From Hysterangium stoloniferum (lineage: Eukaryota > Basidiomycota > Agaricomycetes > Hysterangiales > Hysterangiaceae): a stretch of DNA of 64,000 nt. Location: the NCBI GenBank assembly GCA_015178975.1, contig WHVD01000194.1:79909-143908 (forward strand), read 5' to 3'. Within the stretch, counting starts at the first letter, position 1, and each line of letters begins with the position of its first letter. Both the position numbers and the translations under genes were made by a program. The notes beneath the pieces are model-generated. The model was not told where the DNA came from. It ran no database searches and was given only the letters and a program-made list of their open reading frames with translations. Below are positions 22,731 to 34,849 of the stretch, piece by piece.

Positions 22731-23634
22731 ATATTCAAGAGTTCTTGCCAATAGCTGGACTATGCATGGCACAAACGTGTTGATAAACAAGAATGGCGCT
22801 CAGTGCAAACCGAGTGGATATCTCCTTTCATCTCAGTTGGAGTATGATGCATGAAGTACAATTACCACCTTTTCTGAAAAAGGTGAACGGTCCTGAATGT
22901 TAAAATGAGACAAGAAAGTATACTGCAGCAGGAGTGCAATTCAACGTGGTTCAATCCTGATGTGAGCCATAAGAACGTTCGAAGGGGGTTTAGCCTCCTG
23001 GAACAACACTAGCCTTTGGAGAAATGAAGTGATTACTGAGCAGAAGAGATCATGGCCGAAACGAACGCACAGATCAAGCTTTAATCATTGCGTGTACAGA
23101 GCGTGTAGGGATAGTGAAATCGAAATGCTGCTGCGGAGAGCATGACATAGCTTTGAGATGGAAATTCTGAGAAAATATCGATCAGGCTTCAGGCCCTCCA
23201 TCAAGTATAATGTTTTCAAGGCGGGCCAAATATGGTTCCAGCAACGGTGGACGAACGGATGTGAGCTTAGAAGTTGATATAGACTCGCAGCACTAATTCG
23301 GTCCGAACATAAGAATCATGAAAACAAGTGAACGTGAATGAGTCAACTGGCATAATACCCCGGATACGATAGGAAATCACAACACTGGGAGGGAATAAAG
23401 ATTTCTACAACAGCCTTTGTGAAGTCACCAGGGACAATGGAGCGATCGGCTTCGAAGGGACGGACATATTGGCAGGAAAAGGGTACGTAAAGGCATATAG
23501 AGTATGGTGAATCTTTACACACCCGAAGAGCTCTCCAAGAGGTCAAGGTATGGTGGCTCAAAATGTTTCATCTACCTTGACATTGTCGAGTCGGGTTGAC
23601 AAGTGTTTAATAAATAAGGTGAGCCTGGGGCAAT
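22730..23634 (+). repeat. S block, copy 3
   Basis: Near copy of S1. Single-base changes open or close small frames relative to S1; the YRVW end (about 23495-23510) is kept but its ORF is broken upstream. Confidence 0.45.
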
Positions 23635-24663
23635 GCGGTCATCAAATCACCGCTAGACACCAACCTGAATGAGGTTGCGTCGGCATTCATTTTACAAATC
23701 GCCGGATATTTATCATTCCCATGCCATTCACATACCTACCTCCTCGACGAGCTTGGGTATATCGTGGAACAAACTTGCCACGTGCGTCAACTGTCTGTAG
23801 AGGAGCTCACTGCGATTAGAGGCTGCATTGAATTCTGGGTACAACCGTGTGTCGCGACATCACATCATTTCATCTGGCCCACTAAAACCACAATAGACAA
23901 AATTACTCATATTCATCTCCTATGGAGCTTCTGGTGTGTTGCATGCACCAAAATGCCTGGTTTCGAGATATCGCTGGAGATGTATTGAAGGTTATAGTGG
24001 ACGACGTAAACCTCCTTATAGCGTCCTTGACACTTTGTATCGATGTCAGCACGTTAAATTCACTGTCGTCTAATGCCAGTGCCCTAGGAATCTTCTTCCA
24101 CGACAGCACGCTTTGCACGGATCATATCCACCAGCTGAATGTGGTTGCCTCGCTCATTGAACCCCTCCTAAGGTATGTTGACAATGCTTTACCTTCCAAC
24201 ATCATCTCATATCCGCCCATGAAAATATCCGATCAGTCTGATTCTGAGACACACGGGTCCAAATTTGTGGTTCCTCTTGTCAGAAGAGAGCATAATCGAA
24301 ATCACCCTGAAGCTGATAGCTGGATCTTCTGACATCGAATCCGCGTGTACCATAGTGCGTAGCCTCAATATCATCCCCATTCTCTCTCGTCTTCTTCCAC
24401 ATTGTGACACAATGCGTGGCTCAATTAACGATCCATACCTCGGTTACTACCTTGAACGAGCAACTGTCGCGGCCCATTCCTTCCTTTGTGTCATCGCCAC
24501 ACCTTTCACCTGTGTGTGCGTAACATTTAATTCAAACCGCAGATCAGTGTTGGAGGACCATTATTGGCGTGCCGATGCTCTTGTTTCATCCATTGCGCCA
24601 GCCCAATTTCTCTTGGACAACACCAATACACAATCCGAACCAAGAGGAGGGATAGTACCATGA
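23635..24663 (+). pseudogene. G10: 5'-truncated G copy with open exons 3-5
   Basis: Joined to S at 23635. Partial exon 3 to 23846, intron 3 23847-23896 (50 nt, GTGTGT...ATAG), exon 4 23897-24172, intron 4 24173-24236 (64 nt, GTATGT...TCAG), exon 5 24237-24663 (427 nt, same length as G5). All retained coding sequence is open. Exon 4 lost 15-24 bp in frame compared with other copies. Inverted counterpart of G2. Confidence 0.75.
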
Positions 24664-25040
24664 CGTTTTACTTAACTCGCCTTTTGGCAATATATGTAAT
24701 GCTACATAGTTTGAGCCCATTCAAGACCACATATGGTGACTGTATACCGCCTGTGTGTGCTTGGGAGCTTCTTGTTGATGCTAGATACCATTTTGCATAC
24801 TGGTGGGCGCTAGTAGTAGTTAGAATCACGTCTTATTATGAAGGAATAAGTGTCAAAATGGTAAAGTGACGTGATAATATCCTGCATGTATTATACAACA
24901 AGGATTAGTGGGCCTTCAAGTTGGTTAAAAGGAAAGGACGGAACAGTGTGTATCCTGTAGGAGCACGGCCACAATCCTAAGCCTGGAAGTCGACTCTCGG
25001 GCTAACTGCACCTAAAAAGCGCAGCATTCCCTTCCGGAAT
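24664..25040 (+). repeat. D and U fragments
   Basis: D to about 24835 (only one hairpin arm left), then directly the U promoter fragment to the exon 4 fusion at about 25040. Confidence 0.55.
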
Positions 25041-26005
25041 GAAATATAGAAACAAGGCGTCTTGGTGCAGCCAACATATGAAATGCCGTACAGGAGATTC
25101 ATACAAGGAACGTCGGTGTGGGTAGTTTTGTCTGTTGTGGGCTTGGTGGGCAAAATGAAATGATGTGATATCACGACGCACGGTTGCCCCCATAATTCAA
25201 TGTAACCTCTGATAGTAGTGAGCTCCACTACAGGGAATGTCTACACCCATTATGTAGACTCTCTAACCTCCCTAGACTCCCTAGATCTGTAGTAAGCTTG
25301 TATACCGACTAGTAGATAGGGATCTCGCGAAGGTAGTGTGTCTAGCCGAGTCGAGCTAGCTCTCCTAGATGGCTCTAGCCAATATAGACTGCATAGTTAC
25401 TGATCTTCCCACTTTCCTGATACACGATAACTGAAATTCATGGAGCTGAGAAATATCCGGCGATTTGAAGAATAAATGTGGACGCAATCTCATCTACGTT
25501 GGTAGCGCTGATTTGATAACAACATTGTACAGCGAAGACGTAATTGAAGTTGATGGGCGATCTACATCTGACCATCGAGCACCGGGAAACGAGGAGAAGG
25601 CCGAACCAAAATGTACCAGAAGCTTCGCAGTATGTCATTCGTTCCTCTGCGATCCACTATTTGAAACCCAGACCCCTTCTAAGACCATCCACGCCTGTTT
25701 TCGAATTCGACGGGGATAGGTGGGTCTAGAAGGTCGTGAGTATTTTGAATGTATTCGCTGATTGACGGTGTTGTATCCCTACCTCAATCAATCAATGCTC
25801 CCTTGAATTGCTATTCCCAGCCGGAGCGGAGTGAGATAGCTGAGCCGAGACCCATCAACGAGATTTTGGGCTTCCCATCGTCCACGCACCATTCGGATGT
25901 ATATCATCAACTTTGTCATCACCGAATATTTCTTTGCTCTGTAAAGTATTTTTATCCCCCAGCTTGAGTTGGAGTCCTTTGTCTTTTCCCAGCAACCTGG
26001 ATCGT
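25040..26005 (-). pseudogene. G11: G exon 2-3 fragment split by insertion
   Basis: On the minus strand, the exon 2 end is at about 25980-25785, intron 2, exon 3 5' half 25725-25440, the ~190-bp element, then the exon 3 end and exon 4 start (25227-25045). Counterpart of G1. Confidence 0.7.
25227..25405 (+). mobile_element. ~190-bp MITE-like insertion, copy 3
   Basis: Begins GGAATG and carries GTCTACA/TGTAGAC seven-base arms around CCCATTA. Ends near GATCTTCCC. Fills the same exon 3 site as the other two copies. Confidence 0.6.
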
Positions 26006-26029
26006 GACGGAAACCCCGGTAAGGTTGAA

Positions 26030-26340
26030 TGGTTATGCTCCTTGTTTCCCTTCCTGGACCTTCAAGGTTCATGATGCAAAAGGTATATGTAATATCCTGC
26101 CCGCGTCACTTATCGGTGTATTTTCATTTTCTTATGGCCGCAGTTTTGTTAATATATTGTGTACAGTGGATATATTTTAATGTTTTGAAGCATGCTGGGG
26201 TGTGTGTATTAGTACATAATTACATAGATTATTATATGCAAGTTCATAAGTTGACAGCTGGGTATCTCATTGGACGTGCCAGACCCGGATTTTTATCTAT
26301 ATCATTGCCATTTAAAGAGCGGCTGGCGGTCTAAATTGGA
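26030..26340 (-). repeat. E block, copy 2
   Basis: Inverted copy of 1330-1665, AT-rich, no conserved ORF. Confidence 0.6.
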
Positions 26341-27200
26341 TTATAGTGTCTTGTAACTGACCTGATGAGACCTAAGATGCTTAGATACATAATGACGAGA
26401 ACTCAGAATCCCAAGAAATCGTGCAATGGTCGGTGAAAGATTGCGATATGTGCTCGGAAGCCGAGGAACGTGTTCACCCAGACAAGATGTCTCACTCTGT
26501 TGATTGTTTGTGGTAATAGGGTCCAAAGGCAGCCAGGTGCTCAAAGAGGTTCCGTTGAAATATAAGAAAAGACTTGATCCAATTGAAGACTCATCACTCC
26601 AATAGTTTTAAGCGCTGGGAGGAAGAACGGCTATCTTGCTCCAGGCTGTTCCACACGCTGGACCATGTCCACGCGCGCATTCTAGATTAAGGGGACTTCC
26701 CTCCGTGAGCCGCCAGGATCAAATACCAATTGACTGATGCTTTGTCTTCTTCAAGACATCTCGTGTCCTTGGTGCTTCTTTCTCTTCATTTTTCTCCCTC
26801 AAGAATTGTCCAACAAAAAATCAACTACACTTGTGATCACATATATTCAAGTAGCTGTCACAGAATATCCATCATTACCAGGTGTGCCACCCGGAACGCT
26901 TTGTTATACCTAATTTAGACCGGTTTGCCATCAAGTGGTCATGGAATCTGGCTTCCTCGAACTTCTCCTGTATCACTAAGTATCAGTTATACACTATATG
27001 GGTCTCAAACGTGCTTTGTGGTGCTCGTTTTACCTTCCTTGCAATATTCGCGATGGTGGTTTTTCTCAAGTCGGATCCCATGGGAGCAAGGCGCTCCATC
27101 ATCGGGTCAAGGTTTCAAATGGAGAGAAATACTTAATTGAATCCGCCCAACACCCTTTCAAAGGCCCTTCCTTTTATTCCAGATCTTGTGCCTCATGGTA
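26340..27200 (-). repeat. T block, copy (inverted)
   Basis: Inverted copy of T1. The frame beginning MMERLAPMGSDL lies on the minus strand near 27100. Most differences from T1 are single bases. Confidence 0.5.
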
Positions 27201-27299
27201 GCCAATCAGAAGATTAAACATAGATTTTAAATATTAGGTGAATCGGCCCGAGATAACTGTCGGCATGGATTAGTGAGTTACGGGTGGTGTTTGCTGCTC

Positions 27300-27590
27300 T
27301 TCAATGACTTGCTTCCTGCTATCTCAACTAACTGATACGCTGCATTCTTTGAAATCTCCGAGTCGTATTCTATTTGAAGTGATTCTCGTTGATAAATTGG
27401 ATGTGATTCTAGCCACCACTAACGCCCACCAATATATGAAACGTATGTATAGAATCAACGAGAAGCTGCGAAGCACACAAAGTAAAATGTGACTACATGC
27501 GCTCTTTAATTTTCTCAAACTATGTAGCTTTACATAAATTAGAAATATTGCCAAAGGGGAGTTAACTGAAGACTAATAGTAGTATCCTTT
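27300..27590 (-). repeat. D block, with perfect 11-bp arms
   Basis: TTCTCGTTGAT starts at about 27382 and ATCAACGAGAA ends at about 27470. The block continues toward G12, whose 3' end was separated from it by the solo LTR at 27616. Confidence 0.6.
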
Positions 27591-27615
27591 CTCCTGGGTA
27601 GATAATGTGTCCGTG

Positions 27616-27972
27616 TGAAAGGCTGTCGTTATCAGCCTCACTCGGTCAACACGGACAGGACTAAGTTTTCTTTATTTTAGTAGCAGTATGATACAAGATG
27701 AATGTGAGGCTCCCTAGGGAAGGGTGGGAAAGGATTGTATGGTCGAAAAGATTCCTTCTTATCACTGTGGAATGTATACTTATATATCTGCTTGGAACAA
27801 TAAGATTGTGGTAACAAAAGGTGTCTGAAGACAAGGAAGATGTGGCAGGAAAAGGAGAACAATGGTCAATGGGAGAACAATGGTCAAGGTTAATTGAGTG
27901 GTGGCACAAGGAATGCTTGAGTAGTCGAACAAAGGGAGTGGTGGCATATGTGGAAAGGTGGCCAGGCTTACA
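27616..27972. mobile_element. 357-bp solo LTR, same family as 12747-13138
   Basis: Starts TGAAAGGCTG and ends GGCTTACA. Flanked by CCGTG at 27611-27615 and 27973-27977. Both ends match the LTR in G5 intron 2, with an internally diverged and shorter centre. It sits between G12's stop region and its D block. Confidence 0.85.
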
Positions 27973-27989
27973 CCGTGTTACCAAAGAGA

Positions 27990-29967
27990 AATCATGATAT
28001 ATTGTGCGTAATGGATGGAAGAAGAGCATCGGCAGACCAACCATGATTCTCCAACACGGATCGGGAGCTTGAGTGAGACGTTACGCACACACCGGTGAAA
28101 GGCGTGGCGATGACACAAAGGAAGGAATGCGACGCGAGGTAAAATCCTTCAACGCGGCCACCGAAGTATTGATCGTTGATTGAGCAATGCATTGAGTCAC
28201 AATGTGGAAGAACACGAGCGAGAATGTCGATTATATTGAGGCTGCGCACTATGGTACACGCGGATTCGATGTCGGGAGATGCAGCTATCAGCTTCAGAGT
28301 AACCTCGATTATATCCTTGCCTCAAAAGAGGAGAGCAAAGGTTTCACTCGTGTGTGTCATAATAAGACTGGTAGGATATTTGAATGGGCGGATATGAGAT
28401 TATGCTTGAAGGTCAAACATTGTCAACATACCTTAGGAGTGGTTCAATGAGCGAAGAAACCACATTCAGCTGGGTGATATGATCCGTGCGAAGCGTGCCA
28501 TCGTCGAAGAAGGTTTCTAGGTCTCTGATACGGTTGGAAAGTGAACATGACGTTTCCCAATCGATATGAAGTGTCAATGTTGCTATATGGAGGCTTGCGT
28601 CGTCTAAAATAACCTTCAATGCATCTCCAGCAATATTTCGAAACCAGGAATCTTGGTGGATGCAACACACGAGAATCCTTATAGGATATGAAAACAAGGA
28701 AATTCTGTGTGAGTAATTTTGTCTGTTCTGGTTTTGGTGGGCAGGATGCAATAATGTGATGTCACGACGCACGGTTTTACCCACAATTCAATGCAAACTC
28801 TGATCGCAGCGAGCTCCACTGCAGACAGTTGACGCACGTGGGAGATGTGTTCCACGATATACCAAAGGCCACTGGTGAGGAGATTTGGAGAAGGACAATA
28901 TGATGAATGATATTCGGCGATTTGTACAATGAATGTGGACGCAGCCTCATCCACGTTGGTGTGTAGTGGTGATCTGATGACAGCCGTGTAAAGGGAAGAC
29001 GCAATTGAAGTTGATCGCCGATCTACATCCCACCATCGAGCGCCGGGACACCAGAGGAAGGCCCGAGCCAAATCTGTCATAAGCTCGGCAGTGTGAACTC
29101 CGTTTCTCCGCTTTATACCATTTGAATAACATATGTGTAAGGACGTCCACTCCCCTAAGACCGCCGACGCCTGTTGTCTAATTCGAAGGGAATAGGTGGG
29201 CCTAGAAAGACGTGAGTATGTTGAGTAATCAATGGTTGACGCGGTTGTATCCCTACTTCATCAAATCGATGGTCTCTTGAATTACCATTCCCAGTCTTGG
29301 CAGAGTGAGATACTTCTGTAGACACTTGTCAAACGCCTTGTTCCTTCCATATCCACGGGCTATTCTCCCGTATATCATCAACTTTGTCATCAGCGAAGCT
29401 CTCTGTGCGCTGTGAAGCACGCCCATCCCAATCCTGTTCATACCAACACCTAGGTAATACCCGGGGCTAATATCAAGAATTGAAGACGAGCTATCAGCCC
29501 GTGAAACCACTCCCCAGTCGATCTCATGATAACTGCAATATAGGTTCATGTTCGATGTCGTGTTGGTGGATCTACTTCGCGTTTTAATAATAGTCGGTGG
29601 GTCATGACAATGTGCTTCTCCTAGGTACTAAAAACGTCCAGTTTGTCAACAGTGTACATGAAACGCTATTGTATTTTGCGCACCCATTCCTCAACCCAAA
29701 CTTCCACATCTTCTTCAGACAGTGGTATATGCTCGTCATCTTCGGGACCTCGATAACACACACCATGCCCATCTTCGATACAGTTCCATCGGTCTCGAAG
29801 CTTTACCCGGAATATTTCCCTTCTCACCGCGTCAACACTCTCCTCCCGTTCTTCTGCGCTCAATGCAGTTGGGAAGACCAAGGGTTGTAGCCACTCAACT
29901 TCTTGTGGAGGCTTTCAGCCTGTACGACATTGTTGCTGCTCAGAGTCGTCTCGTTTGAATTTGACAT
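27990..29967 (-). pseudogene. G12: full-length G copy with frameshift and nonsense codon
   Basis: ATG at 29967-29965 on the minus strand (MSNSNETTLSS). A 1-nt loss in exon 1 (GCCTCCACAAG for GCCTCCTGCAAG) shifts the frame. Exon 2 (about 29620-29253), exon 3, exon 4 and introns 1-4 are well kept: intron 3 is GTGCGT...ACAG (50 nt) and intron 4 is GTATGT...CCAG (64 nt). Exon 5 has a TGA at 28324-28322 (family TCA). Exons 2-4 are fully open. Confidence 0.8.
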
Positions 29968-29969
29968 TG

Positions 29970-30610
29970 GTGGGTAGCAGGTTGTTGTGATACTGGAAGG
30001 GGATGCTGCGCCTTTAAGTTACAGTTATCAAGGGAATAAATTTCAAGGCATCGCATTGTGGCGGTGCTTTATACAGGATACCCAGCGATTCATCCCTTCC
30101 TGTTACACAACCTCAAGCCCCTCAACCTCCTTAATTCATACATGCTCTAGTATTGTCTCTCAAGTTCTGTCACTATGGTATATACCAATTCCTTGGTCTT
30201 CAACAGACTGTATACGACAGAGAGCAGTTATGGCAGTTATGAATAGTTCGATGAACCTGAGCCGCATAATGTGGCAACTTCCGACTTCTCCAGCGCTCGA
30301 GTTTTGGGAATTAATCTCTCACGTTAGTTGAAAAGTGAAATGTCAATTGATAGAATATGTAAATGCAGTGGATGCTATCCATGACAGCGCTTCTCAGGTA
30401 CAGCCCCGCCACTCCGGCTATATTTCGCGGAAGCATCCGCTTCGTGTTCAATTCTTTCAGAATTCCAACGAGCATCCCATTCTTTACTTGGGCTAATTGG
30501 CGTAGAAAGTAAATATGCCTGTTTGTGGCGAGTCCGTCAGGTTTTCATTACCAAATTGTGCATGTAATCTATATTCAGTCATAATTAAGTACACGCCAGA
30601 ATTAGTATTA
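29970..30610 (-). repeat. U block (5' flank of G12)
   Basis: Inverted U block; the distal TAATTAAGTACACGCC stretch is at about 30588. It joins an E block at about 30640. Confidence 0.6.
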
Positions 30611-30639
30611 CCCGGTCCTTCTGAGGGGAGTAATGGGGA

Positions 30640-30960
30640 ACCCCTCATGATTTAATGGTATCATGGTTTTGCTCCTCATTTCCCGTCCTGGACCTGCAAG
30701 GTTCGTGATGAAAACAGCATATGTAATATCCTACTCGTGTGACTTATCGTGCTATTTTATATTTCTATCATCCTATTTTTGTTCATATATTGTGTAAACA
30801 GGACATATTTAATGCTTTAAAACTTGCCGATGTATGTGTATTAGTACATAATTAACCTGATTATTATATGCAAGTTCAGAAGTTGACAGCTGGGCATCTC
30901 ACTTGACGTGCCTGACTGGCATTTTATGTATCTTTGTCAATTAAAGAGTGACTGGTGGCC
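30640..30960 (-). repeat. E block, copy 3
   Basis: Matches the reverse complement of 1330-1665 (GGTCCAGGACGGGAAATGAGGAGC on the minus strand). Ends the best-preserved composite unit. Confidence 0.6.
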
Positions 30961-31800
30961 TAACTTGGGGTATAGTCACTTTAATCCCACGCGATGAGGC
31001 CAACAAACCTAGATACATACTAACGAGAACTCTGAATCGCCAGGAATCGTACAAAGTTGGGTGAGAGATGGCAAAACGTGCTCCGGCGCCGAGGACCGTA
31101 TTCACCTCGATAATGACGACATTATGTATCATTCAGTTGCTTGTTTGTGGAAATAGCAGCACCAATCCAGCCAGGTGCTCAAAAGGGATCCGTGTAAATC
31201 AAAGAAAAGACTTGTTCGAATTGAGAACTCATCACTACAATGGTTTCAGGCGCTCGGAGGAAGAACGGCTATCTGGGATGCTCCAGGCTGTTCCAGACGC
31301 TACACCATGTCCAGGCGCGTATTCTAGATTACGGAGCCTTCCTTCCGCCAGGCGCCCGAATCAAATACCAATTTACTGATGCGTCGTCTTCTTCAAGACA
31401 TCCCGTGTCCTTGGGACTTCTTCCTCTTCATTTTCCTCCTTCACGCCGCTGTCACAGGATATCGGAGATACAGGTGTGTCACCCGGGAAACTTCCTATAC
31501 CCAATTTAGACCCGTTTGCTATCAAGTGGTCATGGCCTCTGGCTTCCTCGCACGTCTTCCTGTATCGCTACGCAAAAGGTATACCTTATAGCGTTGTCAC
31601 AAGTGCTATTGGATGCTGGTTGACCCTTTTTGCAATATTCGCCTTGTCGTTGTCCTCAAATCTGATCCCATGGGAGCGAGGCGCTCCAGCATCGAGGGGA
31701 TGTTTCGGATGGAGGGAAATACTTAATAGAATGCGCCCAACGCAGTCGCTGTATGTTTTAAAGGCTCCTCCTTGCATTCCAGAGGTTGTGCGCGATGATA
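30960..31800 (-). repeat. T block of the complete unit
   Basis: On the minus strand, an MLERLAPMGSDL frame starts near 31690. It is followed by a second open stretch (EEARGHDHLIANGS..., EEENEEEE-like acidic run, RTRDVLKK) near 31550-31380. A GTAAAT...ATCTAG stretch of about 52 nt follows (31379-31325) and could be an intron, then YAPGHGVASGTAW. Product not recognised. Confidence 0.5.
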
Positions 31801-31919
31801 GTCAATCAGGAGATTGAACATAGATTTTGAAGATTAGGTGAATCTGACCCGTCGGCATGGATTAGTGAGCTGCGGGTGTTGTTTTCTGCTATTCAATGAC
31901 TGGATTCATGCTATCCCAA

Positions 31920-32130
31920 CTAACTGATACGCTGCTTTCTGTGAAACTTCCGAGGGTGATATCAACGTGCGTATAGCATCAACGAGAAGCTTCCAGGCAC
32001 ACAAAGGCGGTCAAAAGTGACTATATGCACTGTATGTAGCTTTACATAAATGAGAAATATCGCCACAAGGCGAGTGAAGGAAAGAGTAATAGTACTATCC
32101 TTCCTCCTCGTTCGGATAGTGTATCAGTGC
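31920..32130 (-). repeat. D block after G13
   Basis: Inverted D with the CATCAACGAGAAGC arm at about 31978-31991. The opposite arm is lost. Confidence 0.6.
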
Positions 32131-34185
32131 TATCCAAGAGACATTTTCCGTGCGGAATGGATGGAACAAGGGCATGAGCACGCTAGTCATCGTCCTCCAA
32201 CACTAATCTGGATGTTGGATGATGGTACGCACAGACCGGTGAAAGGTGTGGCGATGACACAAAGGAAGGAATGAGGCGCGACAGTTACTCGTTCAAGGGA
32301 AGCATCGAGGTTTTGATCGGTGATTGAGCCGCGCATTGCGTCACAAAGTGGAAGAAGACGGGCGAGAATGGGGATGATATTGAGGTTGCACACTGTGGTA
32401 CACGCGGAATTGATGTCGTAAGACGCAGCTATCAGCTTCAGAGTGACCTCAATTCGTCGTTTCCCTAACCACAGGGACCACGAATTTGGACACATGCGTG
32501 TCAGAATCAGACTGGGAGGATACTTTGATGGGGTGGGAATCAGATGATGGTGGAAGGGGGAAGAAATCTCAACATGCCTTAGGAGGGGCTCAACGAGTGA
32601 AGAAACTACATTCAGCTGGTTTATATGATCCATGCGGAGTGTGCTGTCATCGAAGAAGGTTTCTAGGGAAAATATATCGCGCCACAGTGAATGTGACGTG
32701 TTCTCATCGATGTAAAATGTCAAGGACGCTATATCTAGGTTTATGTCGTCCACTACAACTTTCAATACATCACCAGCAATATTTCGAAACCAGGCATCTT
32801 GGTTGATGCAACACACGAGAAGCTGTATAGGATATTCATAGAAGGAAAGTCGGTGTGAGTAATGTTGTCTGTTGTGGTTTTGGTGAAGAGGACAAAAGGA
32901 TGTGATGTTGGGACGCACGGTTGTACCCAGAATTCAATGAAGCCTCTGATCGCAGTGAGCTCCACTACAGACAGTTGACGCACGTGACAAGTCATGTTCA
33001 CGATAACCGCAAGGTGCTTAAGGAGGAAGGGAGGTGGATTGCATGGGGATGATAAATATCCGGTGATTTGAAGAATAAATGTCGACGCAACCTCATTCAC
33101 GTTCGTGTGTAGCGGTGAGAACCCAAAGATGCTATCAGTTTGTCAGTGTGTCCTCCCTTCCTCCGCTGTATAACACTTGAACTATAGAACCCCCCTAATA
33201 CCACTGATGCCTGTTCTCGAATCCGGAGCGGGTATATGGGTCTACAAACATTGAGTAAGTATGTCCGGTGTTTAATGATTGCCATGTTGTGGCCTACCTC
33301 ATCAAATCAATACTCTCTTGAATGACTATTCCCTGTCTTTTCAGCGTAATATACTTTTGTAGAAGCTTGTTAAAGCCCTTGTCGTCTCCGTATCCACGCG
33401 CCATTCGCTTGTATAGCGTCAACTTTGCCATCAGCGAAACCTTCTTTGCGTTGAACAGCACTTTCATTACAATCCTTTCCAAACCGACTCATAATAAATA
33501 TCCTGGAGCAATTTTAATACTTGAGGATGAGCTATAAGGAAGTGAGCCCCCTCCCCAGTCGATATTATGGCTCTATTATGCACCGAGATTTGATGTCGTG
33601 TTGGTGGACCCCCCTGGCATCTTAATAATTGTCGGGGGGTCATGGCAATTTCTCTCTCCTTGGCACTGAAAGCATGAGGTTTGTCAAGAGTGGATGTAAG
33701 AAACATATTTCATTTTGCACACCCATTCTTCCACCCAAACTTCCACGTCTTCTTCAGACAGTAGTATGTGCTCGTCGTCTTCAGGTGCTCGGTAACATGA
33801 ACCTTGCCCATGTTCCAGACAGCTCCATCGTTCTCGAAGTTTCATCTGGAATCTTTCCCTCATTCTCGTTTTATTAATATCCTGTCGTTCTACCCTCAAT
33901 ATAGCCGGTGAAACCAAGGGTTGTAGCCACTCAACCCCTTGTAGGAGTGGTATTATATGTTGCCTGTTCAGAGTTATCTCGTTGGAAGTTGACATTGATG
34001 ATAGGAGTCATGCTCATCCCGAAAGGGAATGCTGCCCTTTAAGGTGCAGTTAGCCGGAGAGTCAATGTTCAGCCATAGCTTTGAGGCTGTGCTCCTACAG
34101 GATACATATCGATGGATAGAATGTGTAAATGGAGGAGATGCTATCCATGGCAGTGCTTCTCAGGTACAGCCTCAGGCGCTTCGTT
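31965..34185 (-). repeat. direct duplication containing G13 (partner of 15640-18240)
   Basis: See 15640-18240. This copy carries two extra deletions (exon 3 and U). Confidence 0.8.
32187..33995 (-). pseudogene. G13: G copy with nonsense codon and exon 3 deletion
   Basis: ATG at 33995-33993 on the minus strand. Exon 1 is fully open and ends at the GTGTGC donor of intron 1. Exon 2 has TGA at 33491-33489 (family GGA) and then reads on as VGLERIVMKVLFNAKKVSLMAKL. Exon 3 lacks about 130 bp around 33115. Exon 4 is open across its family span. Part of exon 5 is open (RIEVTLKLIAAS). Within the most complete composite unit (S-U-G-D-T-E). Confidence 0.75.
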
Positions 34186-34330
34186 TCAGCATTCCAACGA
34201 GGAACCCATTTTAATAATTCCTTAATTATGCTAATTGCAGTCACACCTGAATATCACGTTGTGTTTTTCTTTTTCAGTTTCTTGGGTTCGGAATTAATGA
34301 GTACTCTCAGTCGGGAATGAACTTCTAAGG
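34000..34330 (-). repeat. short U block (5' flank of G13)
   Basis: Leader and promoter stretch 34000-34105, then distal U to about 34260, then unmatched sequence to the S block. Confidence 0.55.
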
Positions 34331-34800
34331 GGACATCTGGTGGTGTCTCCTGGGCTGGAACCACCATTTGGGTTCACCTTCCAACAGCATACTTGATGGG
34401 AGTCTGAAGCCTCATGGCCATATTCCCAGAGTTTTCTCCTCAAAGTTATATCATGCTTCTCGCTGCAGTATTTTCATCCCCACTATCCTTTCCCGATCCG
34501 TCCATGCAATACTTAGCGTTCCCCTGCGCATTCGTTTTGGCTACTTCATAGAAAGACACGGCACCCATGCCGGCTTGACCGTATTATCTCGACTGCAATT
34601 GAGCACCACCCCCGTGTGTGCAAACGTTTGTGCCATTGATGATCTGTCTATTAGTGGAGGCTTGTATGCGTTGATCCAGAGTTTGACGATGCACACGAGT
34701 TTCGTTGGTAAGTGCAAGTCCTAAGTCTTGCAGCTCACAATTTTTTAATTTTCTTAAATCTAGTCCACAAGGTGATATTATTTATCCAGCAGATATTCCA
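34330..34800 (-). repeat. S block, copy 4 (diverged)
   Basis: Recognisable from CTTGATGGGAG, CTATCCTTTCC, TTTGTGCCATTG and the TTAAATCTAG end. No conserved ORF remains. Confidence 0.5.
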
Positions 34801-34849
34801 GTGTATCTAAAAGCTGGATAATAGGTTCACGGCGATAGAGTCGTATTTG

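Larger units (their letters stand above)
21170..23634 (+). repeat. direct duplication, copy 2
   Basis: Partner of 8910-11370. The right edge abuts the truncated start of G10, which is also the inner end of the inverted repeat, so two rearrangements share one breakpoint. Confidence 0.85.
23635..27610. repeat. right arm of large inverted repeat
   Basis: Inverted partner of 33-4285, separated from it by about 19.3 kb. The outer edge is close to the solo LTR at 27616. Confidence 0.85.
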
